A DNA stretch of 33,446 nt from an uncultured Eubacteriales bacterium (lineage in GTDB: Bacteria > Bacillota > Clostridia > Peptostreptococcales > Anaerovoracaceae), in the NCBI GenBank assembly GCA_910585135.1, contig CAJUEB010000002.1, positions 1 to 33,446 of the forward strand. Reading direction: 5' to 3'. The first letter of the stretch is position 1. Every line of letters starts with the position of its first letter. The translations under genes were made by a program, and so were the position numbers. Below, piece by piece: positions 24,389-32,934 of the stretch. The notes under the pieces are model-generated. The model saw only the letters and a program-made list of their open reading frames with translations, did not search any database and was not told where the DNA came from.

Positions 24389-24405
24389 CGCATGAAATTC
24401 ATGCG
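24389..24405. promoter_or_regulatory. Perfect 17-bp palindrome in the glyA leader
   Basis: CGCATGAA-A-TTCATGCG reads the same on both strands around one central base. It stands 24 nt before the chosen glyA start, next to AAAGGAG. This could be an operator, or an RNA hairpin hiding the ribosome binding site. If the longer glyA start were used it would be coding sequence. Confidence 0.4.
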
Positions 24406-24457
24406 AATGCCTGTCCATTAAAATCATGCCGCCATGTAGTCGCTTGCGCCAGCAAAG

Positions 24458-26026
24458 CTAGCTGACGACCCGCTCCAGCCGTTTCAAGGCCAACGCCATC
24501 GTCAGCCCTGGAATGACGCGGTTTCCCGTGATTTCCACGCCTAGCATTTCATTGATTTTCTTTAGCCTGTACTGAACTGTATTGGTATGGATTCCCATAA
24601 ATTCAGCCGTCTTGCCGCTGTTCATGCCGGCATCCAGCACAAAAGTCTCGAGCGTATCAAGCAGTTGCTTTCCCTTATTCTCACCAGCCTCTTTAAACGG
24701 GTCTAAAAGCTCGATATAGTTTTTTTTCACAAAGCCGCCCTGAAGCTGGATATTAATACAATTACTGACAAGCGTCAGCTCGTATTTTGTAAATACGCGC
24801 TTATATGGGAATACGTTCTGCACGAAGGACCAGCTCTCACTGATCAGCCTGTAAGCGTCCCCCGCGCCTTCAATGCCGTTAAGCCCTGTTACATGGAAAA
24901 TGCGGGCTTTTTTATTTCCCTTCAATTTATTAAAAAGCTGCACGCAGCTATTCTTAATGCTTGGATTGACGCCTTCGTCCTCATAGGTCAATATCATGCC
25001 GTAGGTTTCATCCCCTTCGGTAATTTTCATGATATTCAGGTCCGCTTCCTTCTCAAATTCTGAAAAGATCTGGCTCTCAACCTCGTGTCCGATTCCTTTG
25101 GAAAAAAACACGCTGAGAATTTCCTCCCCGCTGATCCTGGCTTCGTCCTTGAGCGTATAGGCAAGGCTCTTATTGCCGCGAATCAGGGATTTGATAAACT
25201 CTGCCTTGGCGTCCCGCTCCGGCGTATATTTCCACATACCCATCGCCAGCTCGATGATTTCAGCCAGCTTCGTGATTTCCCCTGCGGTATAGGAGTCTTC
25301 ATTATCCACGATAAACATATAGTATTTATCGTTGTTGATCACAACAGGGCCCCAATAGGTCAGTACCCCATTGACGTCGATCATGGTATAGACCTTGGAA
25401 TTGCTCTCTACATTTCTTTCCCTGCCCAGCTTGATCGCATCCGCAATCGTCGCTTTATGCCTGGTTTCCACCGTGAGAATCGGATTGAAATCCTCGCTTA
25501 AAATGATTAACTGAAAATCGTTGTTGATGGCAGCTTCCCGCACTGCCGACTGGAAATTACTGTGTTTCTCGAAATTCAGCAAATGAAAAACCGTGTTGCT
25601 GATAAGGCTGTTGCTGAAATTGTCTCCGTACAGCACCTTGTCCATCACATCGGCAATCGCCTGCGAATATGTTGCGGCCTGCGGCATCAAAATCAGCGGA
25701 AGCATCGCCCGCTGTGCCGTATCGATGACTCGCTGATCCAATTTTTTGACGACTTTTCCTACATAGTAAACAGCAAGCGCCGCACAGCCTCCCGCCGCTA
25801 CGGCGTTGACGATATCACACTGCGCATCCACATCGTCCCTGACGCCCAGAAACCCCGTAAGCAGGATTTCCGTTTTCACGCTCCCGCAAAGCTTGATATC
25901 GTCTGCCTGGCAAATATCTAAAACAGATACCGCTTTGACATCGTTTGCAAGATTCACCTTTCCGGCTACTACCTCCGCACCGCAAAAAGCATCAAGGGCA
26001 AGGCAGTCTGCCACTGTAACCTTCAT
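24458..26026 (-). CDS. PucR family transcriptional regulator
   Basis: A 522-residue regulator. Residues 1-130 resemble the PucR N-terminal domain (VTVADCLALDAFCGAEVVAG). The centre is a sensor-like region, and the C-terminus is the PucR helix-turn-helix (GMNSGKTAEFMGIHTNTVQ, then YRLKKINEMLG). PucR proteins regulate purine, amino acid or CoA-related genes in response to metabolites; the ligand here is unknown. Its ATG overlaps the ftsH stop (ATGA), so it is translated with ftsH. The downstream glyA and mmd genes are likely targets. Confidence 0.88.
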   Translation of the reverse strand: MKVTVADCLALDAFCGAEVVAGKVNLANDVKAVSVLDICQADDIKLCGSVKTEILLTGFLGVRDDVDAQCDIVNAVAAGGCAALAVYYVGKVVKKLDQRVIDTAQRAMLPLILMPQAATYSQAIADVMDKVLYGDNFSNSLISNTVFHLLNFEKHSNFQSAVREAAINNDFQLIILSEDFNPILTVETRHKATIADAIKLGRERNVESNSKVYTMIDVNGVLTYWGPVVINNDKYYMFIVDNEDSYTAGEITKLAEIIELAMGMWKYTPERDAKAEFIKSLIRGNKSLAYTLKDEARISGEEILSVFFSKGIGHEVESQIFSEFEKEADLNIMKITEGDETYGMILTYEDEGVNPSIKNSCVQLFNKLKGNKKARIFHVTGLNGIEGAGDAYRLISESWSFVQNVFPYKRVFTKYELTLVSNCINIQLQGGFVKKNYIELLDPFKEAGENKGKQLLDTLETFVLDAGMNSGKTAEFMGIHTNTVQYRLKKINEMLGVEITGNRVIPGLTMALALKRLERVVS

Positions 26027-28386
26027 GATCGTTTCCTCTCTTCTTGCGCAGGATCATCGTCCGGATCACTTTTTTCATCATCCATCAAATCGTCTTCATC
26101 ATCATCGTTATCGCCATAGTCGTCATCGTCATCATCATTGAGGTAATCCGTATCATATACTGCCAGTTCTTCTTCGCTCGGCATATCGTCATCATCCAGT
26201 TCCGGCTCATCCAAGTCCGCCGCATCGCGAGGAGGAACATTGATCACATCCTTACCTGATCCGTCAAATTTCGGAGCTTTCTTGCCAGCACCATCCGGTT
26301 CCTCCGGCCCATCTTCCTCCGGCTCATCCTTAGCTAAATGCATCGGATCAAACGGCTCGGCGGTTTTCGTCACATCGTTATAGGTCATGAGCTTCGGCTT
26401 GGATTTACCGCTTCTCCCTTGTGCTTCCAGCGCCTTAGCCGCTTCCTCCAGTTCCCTTTTCTTCGCCAGGGCGGCTTCTCTTTTGCGAATTTTTGCAGAT
26501 TCAGCGGCCTCCTGCTCATCGAGTTCTTTCTTCTTTTCCATCTGCAAACGAAGCGCTTCTGCCAACTCCTGCGGCGTCTTCTCCCCGTCATAAAGCTGCA
26601 CGAACTGATCGTGATCCAGCGTTTCCACTTCTAAAAGCCCTTCTGCCACAGCCGTCAACTGCTCCATGTGCTCGGAAAGGATCTTTTTCGCCGCCTCAAA
26701 CGCTTCTTCTATGATCTCTTTCACTTCTGCATCGATCTCAGCGGCAGTGCCTTCGGAATAATTCTGCCTCGTGGAAAAATCCTTGCCTAAGAAGACCTCA
26801 TCCGAGGAGCTGTAATTCACAGGACCGAGCTTGTCGCTGAACCCATACTTTGTTACCATCTCCTTGGCGATATCGGTTGCCCGCTGAATATCGTTGCTTG
26901 CACCTGTACTGATATCATCCAGCGTCAAGAGTTCGGCCACGCGGCCACCCAAAAGATGAATGATCTGCTCGCGCATCGTCTCCTTTGTGCCATAGTATTT
27001 ATCCTCTTTTGGCAAAATCATGGTAAATCCGCCGGCCCTTCCGCGCGGAATAATCGTAATCTGATGAACCGGGTCGGTCTTTGGCAGGACATGGGCAACC
27101 ACGGCATGTCCCGCTTCATGGTATGCCGTCAATTTGCGTTCTTCTTCACTGATTACCCTGCTCTTCTTTTCCGGGCCTGCGATTACCTTGGTGATCGCCT
27201 CTTCGATTTCATCCATCCTGATTTTCATGCCATTTCTTCTGGCCGCTAAAAGCGCCGCCTCGTTCAGCATGTTTTCAATATCAGCAGGAGAAAATCCCGG
27301 CGTCCGCCTCGCAAGCACCTTCGCATCAACGCCGTCATCCAGCGGCTTGTTTTTGGAATGAACCCTGAATATCTCTTCCCGGCCTACAATGTCCGGGATT
27401 CCGATCACGATCTGCCTGTCAAACCTGCCCGGCCGCAGCAGAGCCGGATCGAGAACGTCAGGCCTGTTGGTTGCTGCCAATATGATAATCCCCGCATTTT
27501 CGGCGAATCCATCCATCTCGACGAGAAGCTGGTTGAGCGTCTGCTCCCGTTCATCATGACCACCGCCAAGGCCTGCGCCCCTCTTTCGTCCTACAGCATC
27601 GATCTCATCGATGAACACGATACAAGGCGCATTTTTCTTCGCTTGCTCGAATAGATCCCGCACCCTCGACGCGCCGACGCCGACGAACATTTCCACGAAA
27701 TCAGAGCCGCTTATCGTAAAGAACGGCACGCCTGCTTCTCCGGCGGCAGCTCTTGAAATGTAAGTTTTTCCCGTTCCCGGAGGGCCTACCAGCAGGATTC
27801 CTTTTGGAATCCTCGCGCCTAAGCTGTTATACTTGGCAGGATGACGCAGAAAATCAACGATTTCCTCCAATTCTTCCTTTTCTTCCTTAAGACCCGCTAC
27901 ATCCTTAAAGGTAATTTTCTTCAATTCGCTTTCCTTGTGCAGCTTCGCCCGGCTCTTGCCGAAGGACATCGCCTTCCCCCCGCCGCCGCTCTGATTCATG
28001 ATCATCACAAAGAAAAAGATCATAATGCCGATCATGATCAGGGTAGGCAGCAAATTGAGGAAAATTGATTCCTTCTTCGGCTCGTCGCTGTCCAGCTTTA
28101 ATGTCCCGTCATCTACCTTCGGCATGATATACATATCATAAATGTAGCTCAGATCTACAACGCTATTCACATATGCATATACCGTATCGCCCGATTCCAG
28201 CTCCGCGGTCAGCTTGGTATCCGTCACATTGATGCTTTCCACCTCATCATCCTTGAGATATTTAACCATTGTGGAGGTTTTGACTTCCTGCTGCTCCTCC
28301 GGCGCATCGCTGTTATAAAACCATACCATGGCAAACACGAGGCCGAATATGACTAAATAGATTATAATATTTCTCGTTTTTTTCAA
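26023..28386 (-). CDS. ftsH: ATP-dependent zinc metalloprotease FtsH with long acidic tail
   Basis: A 787-residue membrane AAA+ protease. It has two N-terminal membrane segments (about 6-24 and 105-130), Walker A GPPGTGKT near 200, Walker B IVFIDEIDAVGRKRG, the SRH region, zinc site HEAGH near 420 and the third zinc ligand in GASNDIQRAT near 497. It degrades membrane and short-lived regulatory proteins. The start is a TTG with GGGAGG about 9 nt upstream. The protease domain ends near residue 607, and about 180 further residues follow: a Lys/Glu/Ala helix and an Asp/Glu-rich end. Usual FtsH is 600-670 residues. Confidence 0.97.
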   Translation of the reverse strand: MKKTRNIIIYLVIFGLVFAMVWFYNSDAPEEQQEVKTSTMVKYLKDDEVESINVTDTKLTAELESGDTVYAYVNSVVDLSYIYDMYIMPKVDDGTLKLDSDEPKKESIFLNLLPTLIMIGIMIFFFVMIMNQSGGGGKAMSFGKSRAKLHKESELKKITFKDVAGLKEEKEELEEIVDFLRHPAKYNSLGARIPKGILLVGPPGTGKTYISRAAAGEAGVPFFTISGSDFVEMFVGVGASRVRDLFEQAKKNAPCIVFIDEIDAVGRKRGAGLGGGHDEREQTLNQLLVEMDGFAENAGIIILAATNRPDVLDPALLRPGRFDRQIVIGIPDIVGREEIFRVHSKNKPLDDGVDAKVLARRTPGFSPADIENMLNEAALLAARRNGMKIRMDEIEEAITKVIAGPEKKSRVISEEERKLTAYHEAGHAVVAHVLPKTDPVHQITIIPRGRAGGFTMILPKEDKYYGTKETMREQIIHLLGGRVAELLTLDDISTGASNDIQRATDIAKEMVTKYGFSDKLGPVNYSSSDEVFLGKDFSTRQNYSEGTAAEIDAEVKEIIEEAFEAAKKILSEHMEQLTAVAEGLLEVETLDHDQFVQLYDGEKTPQELAEALRLQMEKKKELDEQEAAESAKIRKREAALAKKRELEEAAKALEAQGRSGKSKPKLMTYNDVTKTAEPFDPMHLAKDEPEEDGPEEPDGAGKKAPKFDGSGKDVINVPPRDAADLDEPELDDDDMPSEEELAVYDTDYLNDDDDDDYGDNDDDEDDLMDDEKSDPDDDPAQEERKRS

Positions 28387-28410
28387 AATTTCTTTCCTCC
28401 CGGCAATCTT

Positions 28411-28438
28411 CTTATATCTAAACTTTTGTTATTGTCAA
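28411..28438 (-). promoter_or_regulatory. Sigma-A-type promoter of ftsH
   Basis: On the minus strand a perfect TTGACA (28438-28433), a 16-bp spacer and TATAAG (28416-28411) stand 25 nt before the TTG start. The spacer 28439-28623 to tilS has GC-rich short hairpins but no T-run and no gene. Confidence 0.7.
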
Positions 28439-28623
28439 ACAAAATTAATTCAATATTTTATCACGAAAACCAATTTTTTTCAATAGCAACAGCGACTGCT
28501 TTATTACATTTTCACAAAAATTTCATCTTTTATCGCGTTTATTTGCACTGCCCGTCCGTCCGGGCCTGCGCCCGCTGCATACTTGCAGCTATCCCGCGCT
28601 TTTTCACGCTGTCCCGCACCTGC

Positions 28624-29817
28624 TTACACTTGCCGCATCCTTGCAAAAGTTACCTTGCCGTTTGCCACCGTAACGCGATATCCGTGCGGAAACTGGACAG
28701 TTTTAGGAGCTTGTTTTTTTTCGATGATGGCGTCTGCCGCGCTTAACCGCTCCTGCGAGACATCCTGCGTAAGGCCGATCTTTCGGAATGCCTTAAGCAT
28801 GACCCTGTGCCGCAGCGCCTTGTGCAGCGCCGAAAGCTCCTCCCGCCTCATCGTAACGGCAGAAAACAAACCGCCTTCATCAGTGCCGGTTTCGGCGATC
28901 CGACCGTTCTCAAGGTCTGATCCGGCAGCACGATCTGCAAATGTATGATCTGCGAAATTGCCAGCTCCAAAAACGCCATCTTCTGAGACGACAAGCCTTT
29001 GATAAGCAGCATCCGCCTGCTGCCACAGATACGCCTTATCATCCGCAGCGATCCGGGAAAGGCGCACAAGCCCCTCCTCTATGTTTTCATTATATCCCGT
29101 TTGCAGATAAGGAATCAGTTCCAGCCGAATTTTATTCCTGGTATAAACAGCTTCCTGGTTGGTATGGTCTGTTACCGGGTGCAGCCGGTTATCGCTGCAA
29201 TACGCTTCGATTTCGCTCCTGTAAAGATCGAGCAATGGGCGGATCACCTCAAAGCCCCGCTCGTCCCGTTTGTATGCGATTCCAGAAAGCCCATCGATAC
29301 CTGTTCCCCTAAGCAGGCGGAACAGTACGGTCTCCGCCTGATCGTTGGCATTCTGTGCCACTGCGATTTTCACGCGGCTGCGGCTCTTAATCATGTCTTC
29401 TTCCGTTTGCGCCCCTGCCTCTTCCGCAAGCTCTAGAGAAACCTGCTTTGCGACCTCATAAAAAGCATCATAGCGGGCTTTGCGCCCGGCTTCTTCGCTC
29501 GTCAGATGCAGCTTCTCCGCCAGCTTGTTACAATCCACTACAAAAGAATGGCAGGAAAGGTCATGTTGGCGACAAAGCTGCTCTACATATCTCTGGTCAT
29601 GCTCCGCTGCGTAAGGCCTGAACTGATGGTTGACGTGAACCGGATGGAGAACCAAGTTCATCGCCTTTTGAAAAGCCAGCAGCACGTGAAAAAGGCACAC
29701 TGAATCAGGACCTCCTGAAAGGCCGATTACAATGTGCTGGTTTTGTGTCAGCAAGTCTTGTGCTTCTATGGTTTTTCTGACTTTGTCTTCTGTTTTTTTC
29801 GTGATATCCGGCAACAT
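28624..29817 (-). CDS. tilS: tRNA(Ile)-lysidine synthase
   Basis: A 397-residue N-type PP-loop ATPase with SGGPDS at residues 34-39, VHVNHQFR and QNANDQAETVLFRLLRGTGIDGLSGI. It changes C34 of tRNA-Ile(CAU) to lysidine, so it is essential. The protein is shorter than common TilS (430-470 residues) and the C-terminal domain is reduced, ending APKTVQFPHGYRVTVANGKV. There is an inserted acidic stretch (about 130-150: ELAEEAGAQTEEDM). The ATG has AAAAGGA 6 nt upstream. It lies between spoIIE and ftsH as in other Firmicutes, but the usual hpt gene between tilS and ftsH is absent. Confidence 0.94.
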   Translation of the reverse strand: MLPDITKKTEDKVRKTIEAQDLLTQNQHIVIGLSGGPDSVCLFHVLLAFQKAMNLVLHPVHVNHQFRPYAAEHDQRYVEQLCRQHDLSCHSFVVDCNKLAEKLHLTSEEAGRKARYDAFYEVAKQVSLELAEEAGAQTEEDMIKSRSRVKIAVAQNANDQAETVLFRLLRGTGIDGLSGIAYKRDERGFEVIRPLLDLYRSEIEAYCSDNRLHPVTDHTNQEAVYTRNKIRLELIPYLQTGYNENIEEGLVRLSRIAADDKAYLWQQADAAYQRLVVSEDGVFGAGNFADHTFADRAAGSDLENGRIAETGTDEGGLFSAVTMRREELSALHKALRHRVMLKAFRKIGLTQDVSQERLSAADAIIEKKQAPKTVQFPHGYRVTVANGKVTFARMRQV

Positions 29818-29889
29818 CTGGATTCCTTTTCGCAGGTATGGATTTGCCAGCCCCGGCCGGCATCGTCAGACAAAGACATTGTATCACAT

Positions 29890-31815
29890 TTAGAGAATAT
29901 GCGCTACCATAACCGTAAGGTCATCCCGTTCCTTTCCGATATAACTGTCCGCAGCCTGATTAAGGATCAAATCGCTCATAGCCTGCGGGTCTGCGGATCT
30001 GACGCTGGCGGCGGTCTCCTTGATCCTGCCCAGAAAGCTTCCGGCATCCCGCCGCCTCCCATCCGCCCCCGTCACTGCGCCCAGCAACCCATCACCGCCA
30101 TCGCTGACGCCATCAGACATCATGATGATCCAATCATCCTTCTTCAATGTCGTTTCCACATAACGAATTTTAAGCCCGTTTACAATACCAAGCGGAAGTG
30201 CTGAAAGCTTCACTTCCTCCACATTGCTCTTTCTCCGTATCAACGTAGGCGCTGCCCCTATTTTATAGAACCTGGCACTGCCTGTTTTCCGATCGATCGT
30301 AATTAAATCTACTGTCGCATAAAAGTCCTCATCCTCTTTCATCAGCATAATCGTGTTGATCATCTTGAGCGTGAGATCCGTACTCACCCCCGCCCGGAGA
30401 AGGGAAATGATCGTCTTCGTGACCATGAGGCTTTCTGCCGCCGCTTTTTTGCCCTTTCCCATTCCGTCACTAACCACCATCGCGGTTTTTCCATCGCCGA
30501 TATCCTGCCATCCACAGCAATCCCCATTGATCGCTCCGCTGGCGGCGCACTGTGATATCGCTAAATCGACCTGAAACCTCTCATGCGCTTGCATAGCCGC
30601 TCTTCTCTCGCTCTGTCCGAGCTGCCGCCTGATATCATCGATGATCTGCCTGGTAATACTGAATTGATTGGCAAGGATCGACCTGCTATCGAGATAGGTC
30701 GCATAGAGTTCAGCCAAATCATCCATTTCAGCGATCTTGCCGCATAAAACCGCCTCCATTCGGTTATCGCTCATATCCGCCGCCGTAGCATGAGCGAAAA
30801 GAAACCTTTGCATGATCCGGCGCATCTTGCTGCCAAACCGCCAGTTGAGCGCCAGAAACGCCGCCGAGGCCAGAAACAGACTATAGCTATCAACGCCTAA
30901 TATAACACCGCTTTCCGCGCTTCCAAGAGCCTGACAGACTACCGCGAAGACAACCACGGAAAAAAGCACGCCGTATTTTTTTACAAATGACGCCGCAACA
31001 AGCCCTGTCATAACGGTAGCCATCAGTCCCCACTGCGCCTGTTCCAAAAGCGCGGTCATAATCCCGCCTGATGCTGCCACGAAAAGCGCCATTCCCGTAT
31101 CGGCATAGGCCTGAACCCATAACGCCAAAAACAATATGGCAATCCAAGCCAGAAAGGATACCCCCAGTCCATTCATTGACATAATGCATACGAAGGTAAA
31201 GGCTGCCAGTGCTAGCTCCTGCGGATACGGCCGTGATGAAAAGCGACGGCTGAAACCGTCGAAAGCATTACGCCCAGACCCTTCCACTGTCTGGCTGCCG
31301 CCGCTGCTTTCAGCTCTTTTTTCCATCCGGCCGCCTGCATTCCGTTCAAAAATCCCGAAGAAAGCATCGAACAGGAATACCAGCAGAAAGATCAGCAGGC
31401 CTTCCATCAACAAAAGCTGAATACTGGTTTTATATACAGTCGCTGTCGCCAGCCTGTATATACTGATACAAACAATCCCGATCGAAGCTGCGATAACTGC
31501 CCGCTGCCACAGTGCGAGCCTTATGTGCCTGGCCGCCGTAAATATAATCGCACAAACAGCCATAGCGATAAGCTCGCCCCACGGATCATACCCCCGCAGA
31601 AAACAAGAAAACATTCCTGCCGCTGCCGGAGCGAGCAAATACAAACGGTACGTGTTCTTCGACAGCATATAGGCGATAAGCGATATGCCTGCCGGGAAAC
31701 AAGTTCCCAAAATCGGACCGCGACATAACGCAAAGGCAAGCAGCATATAAGCAAGTCCTCTGATCAATTTTGTTTTTGGCAAATGAAAAGTGCCTGATTT
31801 GGTGGTATTTTCCAT
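29890..31815 (-). CDS. spoIIE: Stage II sporulation protein E-like phosphatase
   Basis: About 641 residues. The first half has roughly ten hydrophobic segments, the middle is a linker, and the last 230 residues are a PP2C-type phosphatase with VVSDGMGKGKKAA near residue 450 and IMMSDGVSDGGDG. In sporulation SpoIIE dephosphorylates SpoIIAA to release sigma-F in the forespore and also interacts with the division machinery. It is shorter than the B. subtilis protein (827 residues). ATG 31815 is chosen because TTGGAGA lies about 9 nt upstream. A longer open frame from 31863 has no ribosome binding site and would overlap the promoter region. Confidence 0.92.
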   Translation of the reverse strand: MENTTKSGTFHLPKTKLIRGLAYMLLAFALCRGPILGTCFPAGISLIAYMLSKNTYRLYLLAPAAAGMFSCFLRGYDPWGELIAMAVCAIIFTAARHIRLALWQRAVIAASIGIVCISIYRLATATVYKTSIQLLLMEGLLIFLLVFLFDAFFGIFERNAGGRMEKRAESSGGSQTVEGSGRNAFDGFSRRFSSRPYPQELALAAFTFVCIMSMNGLGVSFLAWIAILFLALWVQAYADTGMALFVAASGGIMTALLEQAQWGLMATVMTGLVAASFVKKYGVLFSVVVFAVVCQALGSAESGVILGVDSYSLFLASAAFLALNWRFGSKMRRIMQRFLFAHATAADMSDNRMEAVLCGKIAEMDDLAELYATYLDSRSILANQFSITRQIIDDIRRQLGQSERRAAMQAHERFQVDLAISQCAASGAINGDCCGWQDIGDGKTAMVVSDGMGKGKKAAAESLMVTKTIISLLRAGVSTDLTLKMINTIMLMKEDEDFYATVDLITIDRKTGSARFYKIGAAPTLIRRKSNVEEVKLSALPLGIVNGLKIRYVETTLKKDDWIIMMSDGVSDGGDGLLGAVTGADGRRRDAGSFLGRIKETAASVRSADPQAMSDLILNQAADSYIGKERDDLTVMVAHIL

Positions 31816-31845
31816 GTTAAAAATCTCCAATCCTAATACAGGCAC

Positions 31846-31880
31846 ATTATACAGCTTGTCCATGTCACAATTTGTTGGAA
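31846..31880 (-). promoter_or_regulatory. Candidate spoIIE promoter with Spo0A-like box
   Basis: TATAAT lies at 31851-31846 on the minus strand, 30 nt before the spoIIE start, but no good -35 stands 16-18 bp away. On the plus strand TTTGTTGGAA (31871-31880) differs from the Spo0A box core TTTGTCGAAA at two places. A Spo0A-activated promoter without a normal -35 would fit SpoIIE control known in Bacillus. Confidence 0.3.
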
Positions 31881-31895
31881 TTGCTGTCAGGGTAA

Positions 31896-32762
31896 TTATT
31901 TTTTTATGCCGTAAAAACGCATGGCATTTTCCTTGGTCGCCGCTGCCACCTCCTCAAAGGAAACCTCTTTGAGCTGTGCCACCTTGCGGGCTGTATGCTC
32001 CACGAAAGGCGGCATATTTTTCTTGCCGCGGAAAGGCTCAGGCGTAAGATACGGCGAATCGGTTTCCACCAGCAGGAAGTCAAGCGGAATTTCCTCTGCT
32101 ACAGCACAGGTTTTGCGGTTATTTTTATAAGTCACAGGACCTGCGATGGAAAGGGTCGCTCCCAGCTTAACATACTGCTTGCCCAGCTGTGCACTGCCGG
32201 AAAAGCAATGAAGCAATACCCGTGCATCATCGCAAAGCCCGTCCGCAGCGCTGCCTGCACAAGGTTTTGCCCAGCCTTTCGGGGCAGGGCGTTTCGGAAA
32301 CCAGCTTTTTCGTTCATCAGAGAAAGCGCCTTCTTCCTTCAGGATATCCATAACTTCCTGATCTGCTTCCCGTGAATGGATCACGATCGGCATTTTTAGT
32401 TCATTCGCAAGGCGGATCTGCTTGCGGAAAGCCTCCCGCTGCACATCGCGGGGAGAATGATCGTAGTGAAAATCAAGCCCGATCTCACCGATCGCCATCA
32501 CCTTCTGTTTTTTCGCAAGCCCCTTGATCATCGCCAGGCTCATCTCGTCCAAATCTTTCGCATCATGCGGGTGATAGCCCACGGCGGCATAACACCACGG
32601 ATATTTTGCCGCATGATCTACCGCCAGCTTCGAGCTGGCAAGATCAAAGCCGATATCCATCACATAATCAAGCGATGAATCTTCGATCGCCGCAACCATG
32701 GTGTTCCTGTCCTTTTCGGACATTCCATCGTTATTCAAATGTGCATGAGAATCAAATAACAC
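31896..32762 (-). CDS. tatD: TatD family metal-dependent hydrolase
   Basis: A 288-residue TIM-barrel hydrolase with HAH at residues 6-8, GEIGLDFHYD, PIVIHSREAD, LLHCFSGS and ETDSPYLTPEP, the full set of metal ligands. TatD proteins are DNase or proofreading-type nucleases; the physiological role varies. An insertion of about 30 residues (SDERKSWFPKRP to DGLCDDA) makes it longer than the common 255. The GTG start has GGGAGG 9 nt upstream. It follows metG, as in other Firmicutes. Confidence 0.94.
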   Translation of the reverse strand: MLFDSHAHLNNDGMSEKDRNTMVAAIEDSSLDYVMDIGFDLASSKLAVDHAAKYPWCYAAVGYHPHDAKDLDEMSLAMIKGLAKKQKVMAIGEIGLDFHYDHSPRDVQREAFRKQIRLANELKMPIVIHSREADQEVMDILKEEGAFSDERKSWFPKRPAPKGWAKPCAGSAADGLCDDARVLLHCFSGSAQLGKQYVKLGATLSIAGPVTYKNNRKTCAVAEEIPLDFLLVETDSPYLTPEPFRGKKNMPPFVEHTARKVAQLKEVSFEEVAAATKENAMRFYGIKK

Positions 32763-32934
32763 TTGTCACTGCCTCCCTGTTTGTTTCAAAATCATCGCCA
32801 AACGCCTGCGATCTTTGGCACACGCCGCTGCGCAAGACCCGCTACAGCTCCACGATCGCAACACAACATCACGACAGCTGCGATCCTGCTGCGATATAAT
32901 CATGCGCTGCTGTGCCGCAGCCTCACTGCTTCGT

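Noticed and set aside
28549..28590. GC-rich hairpin GCCCG/CGGGC after tilS as a terminator
   Set aside because: The stem is only 5 bp and no T-run follows on the minus strand.
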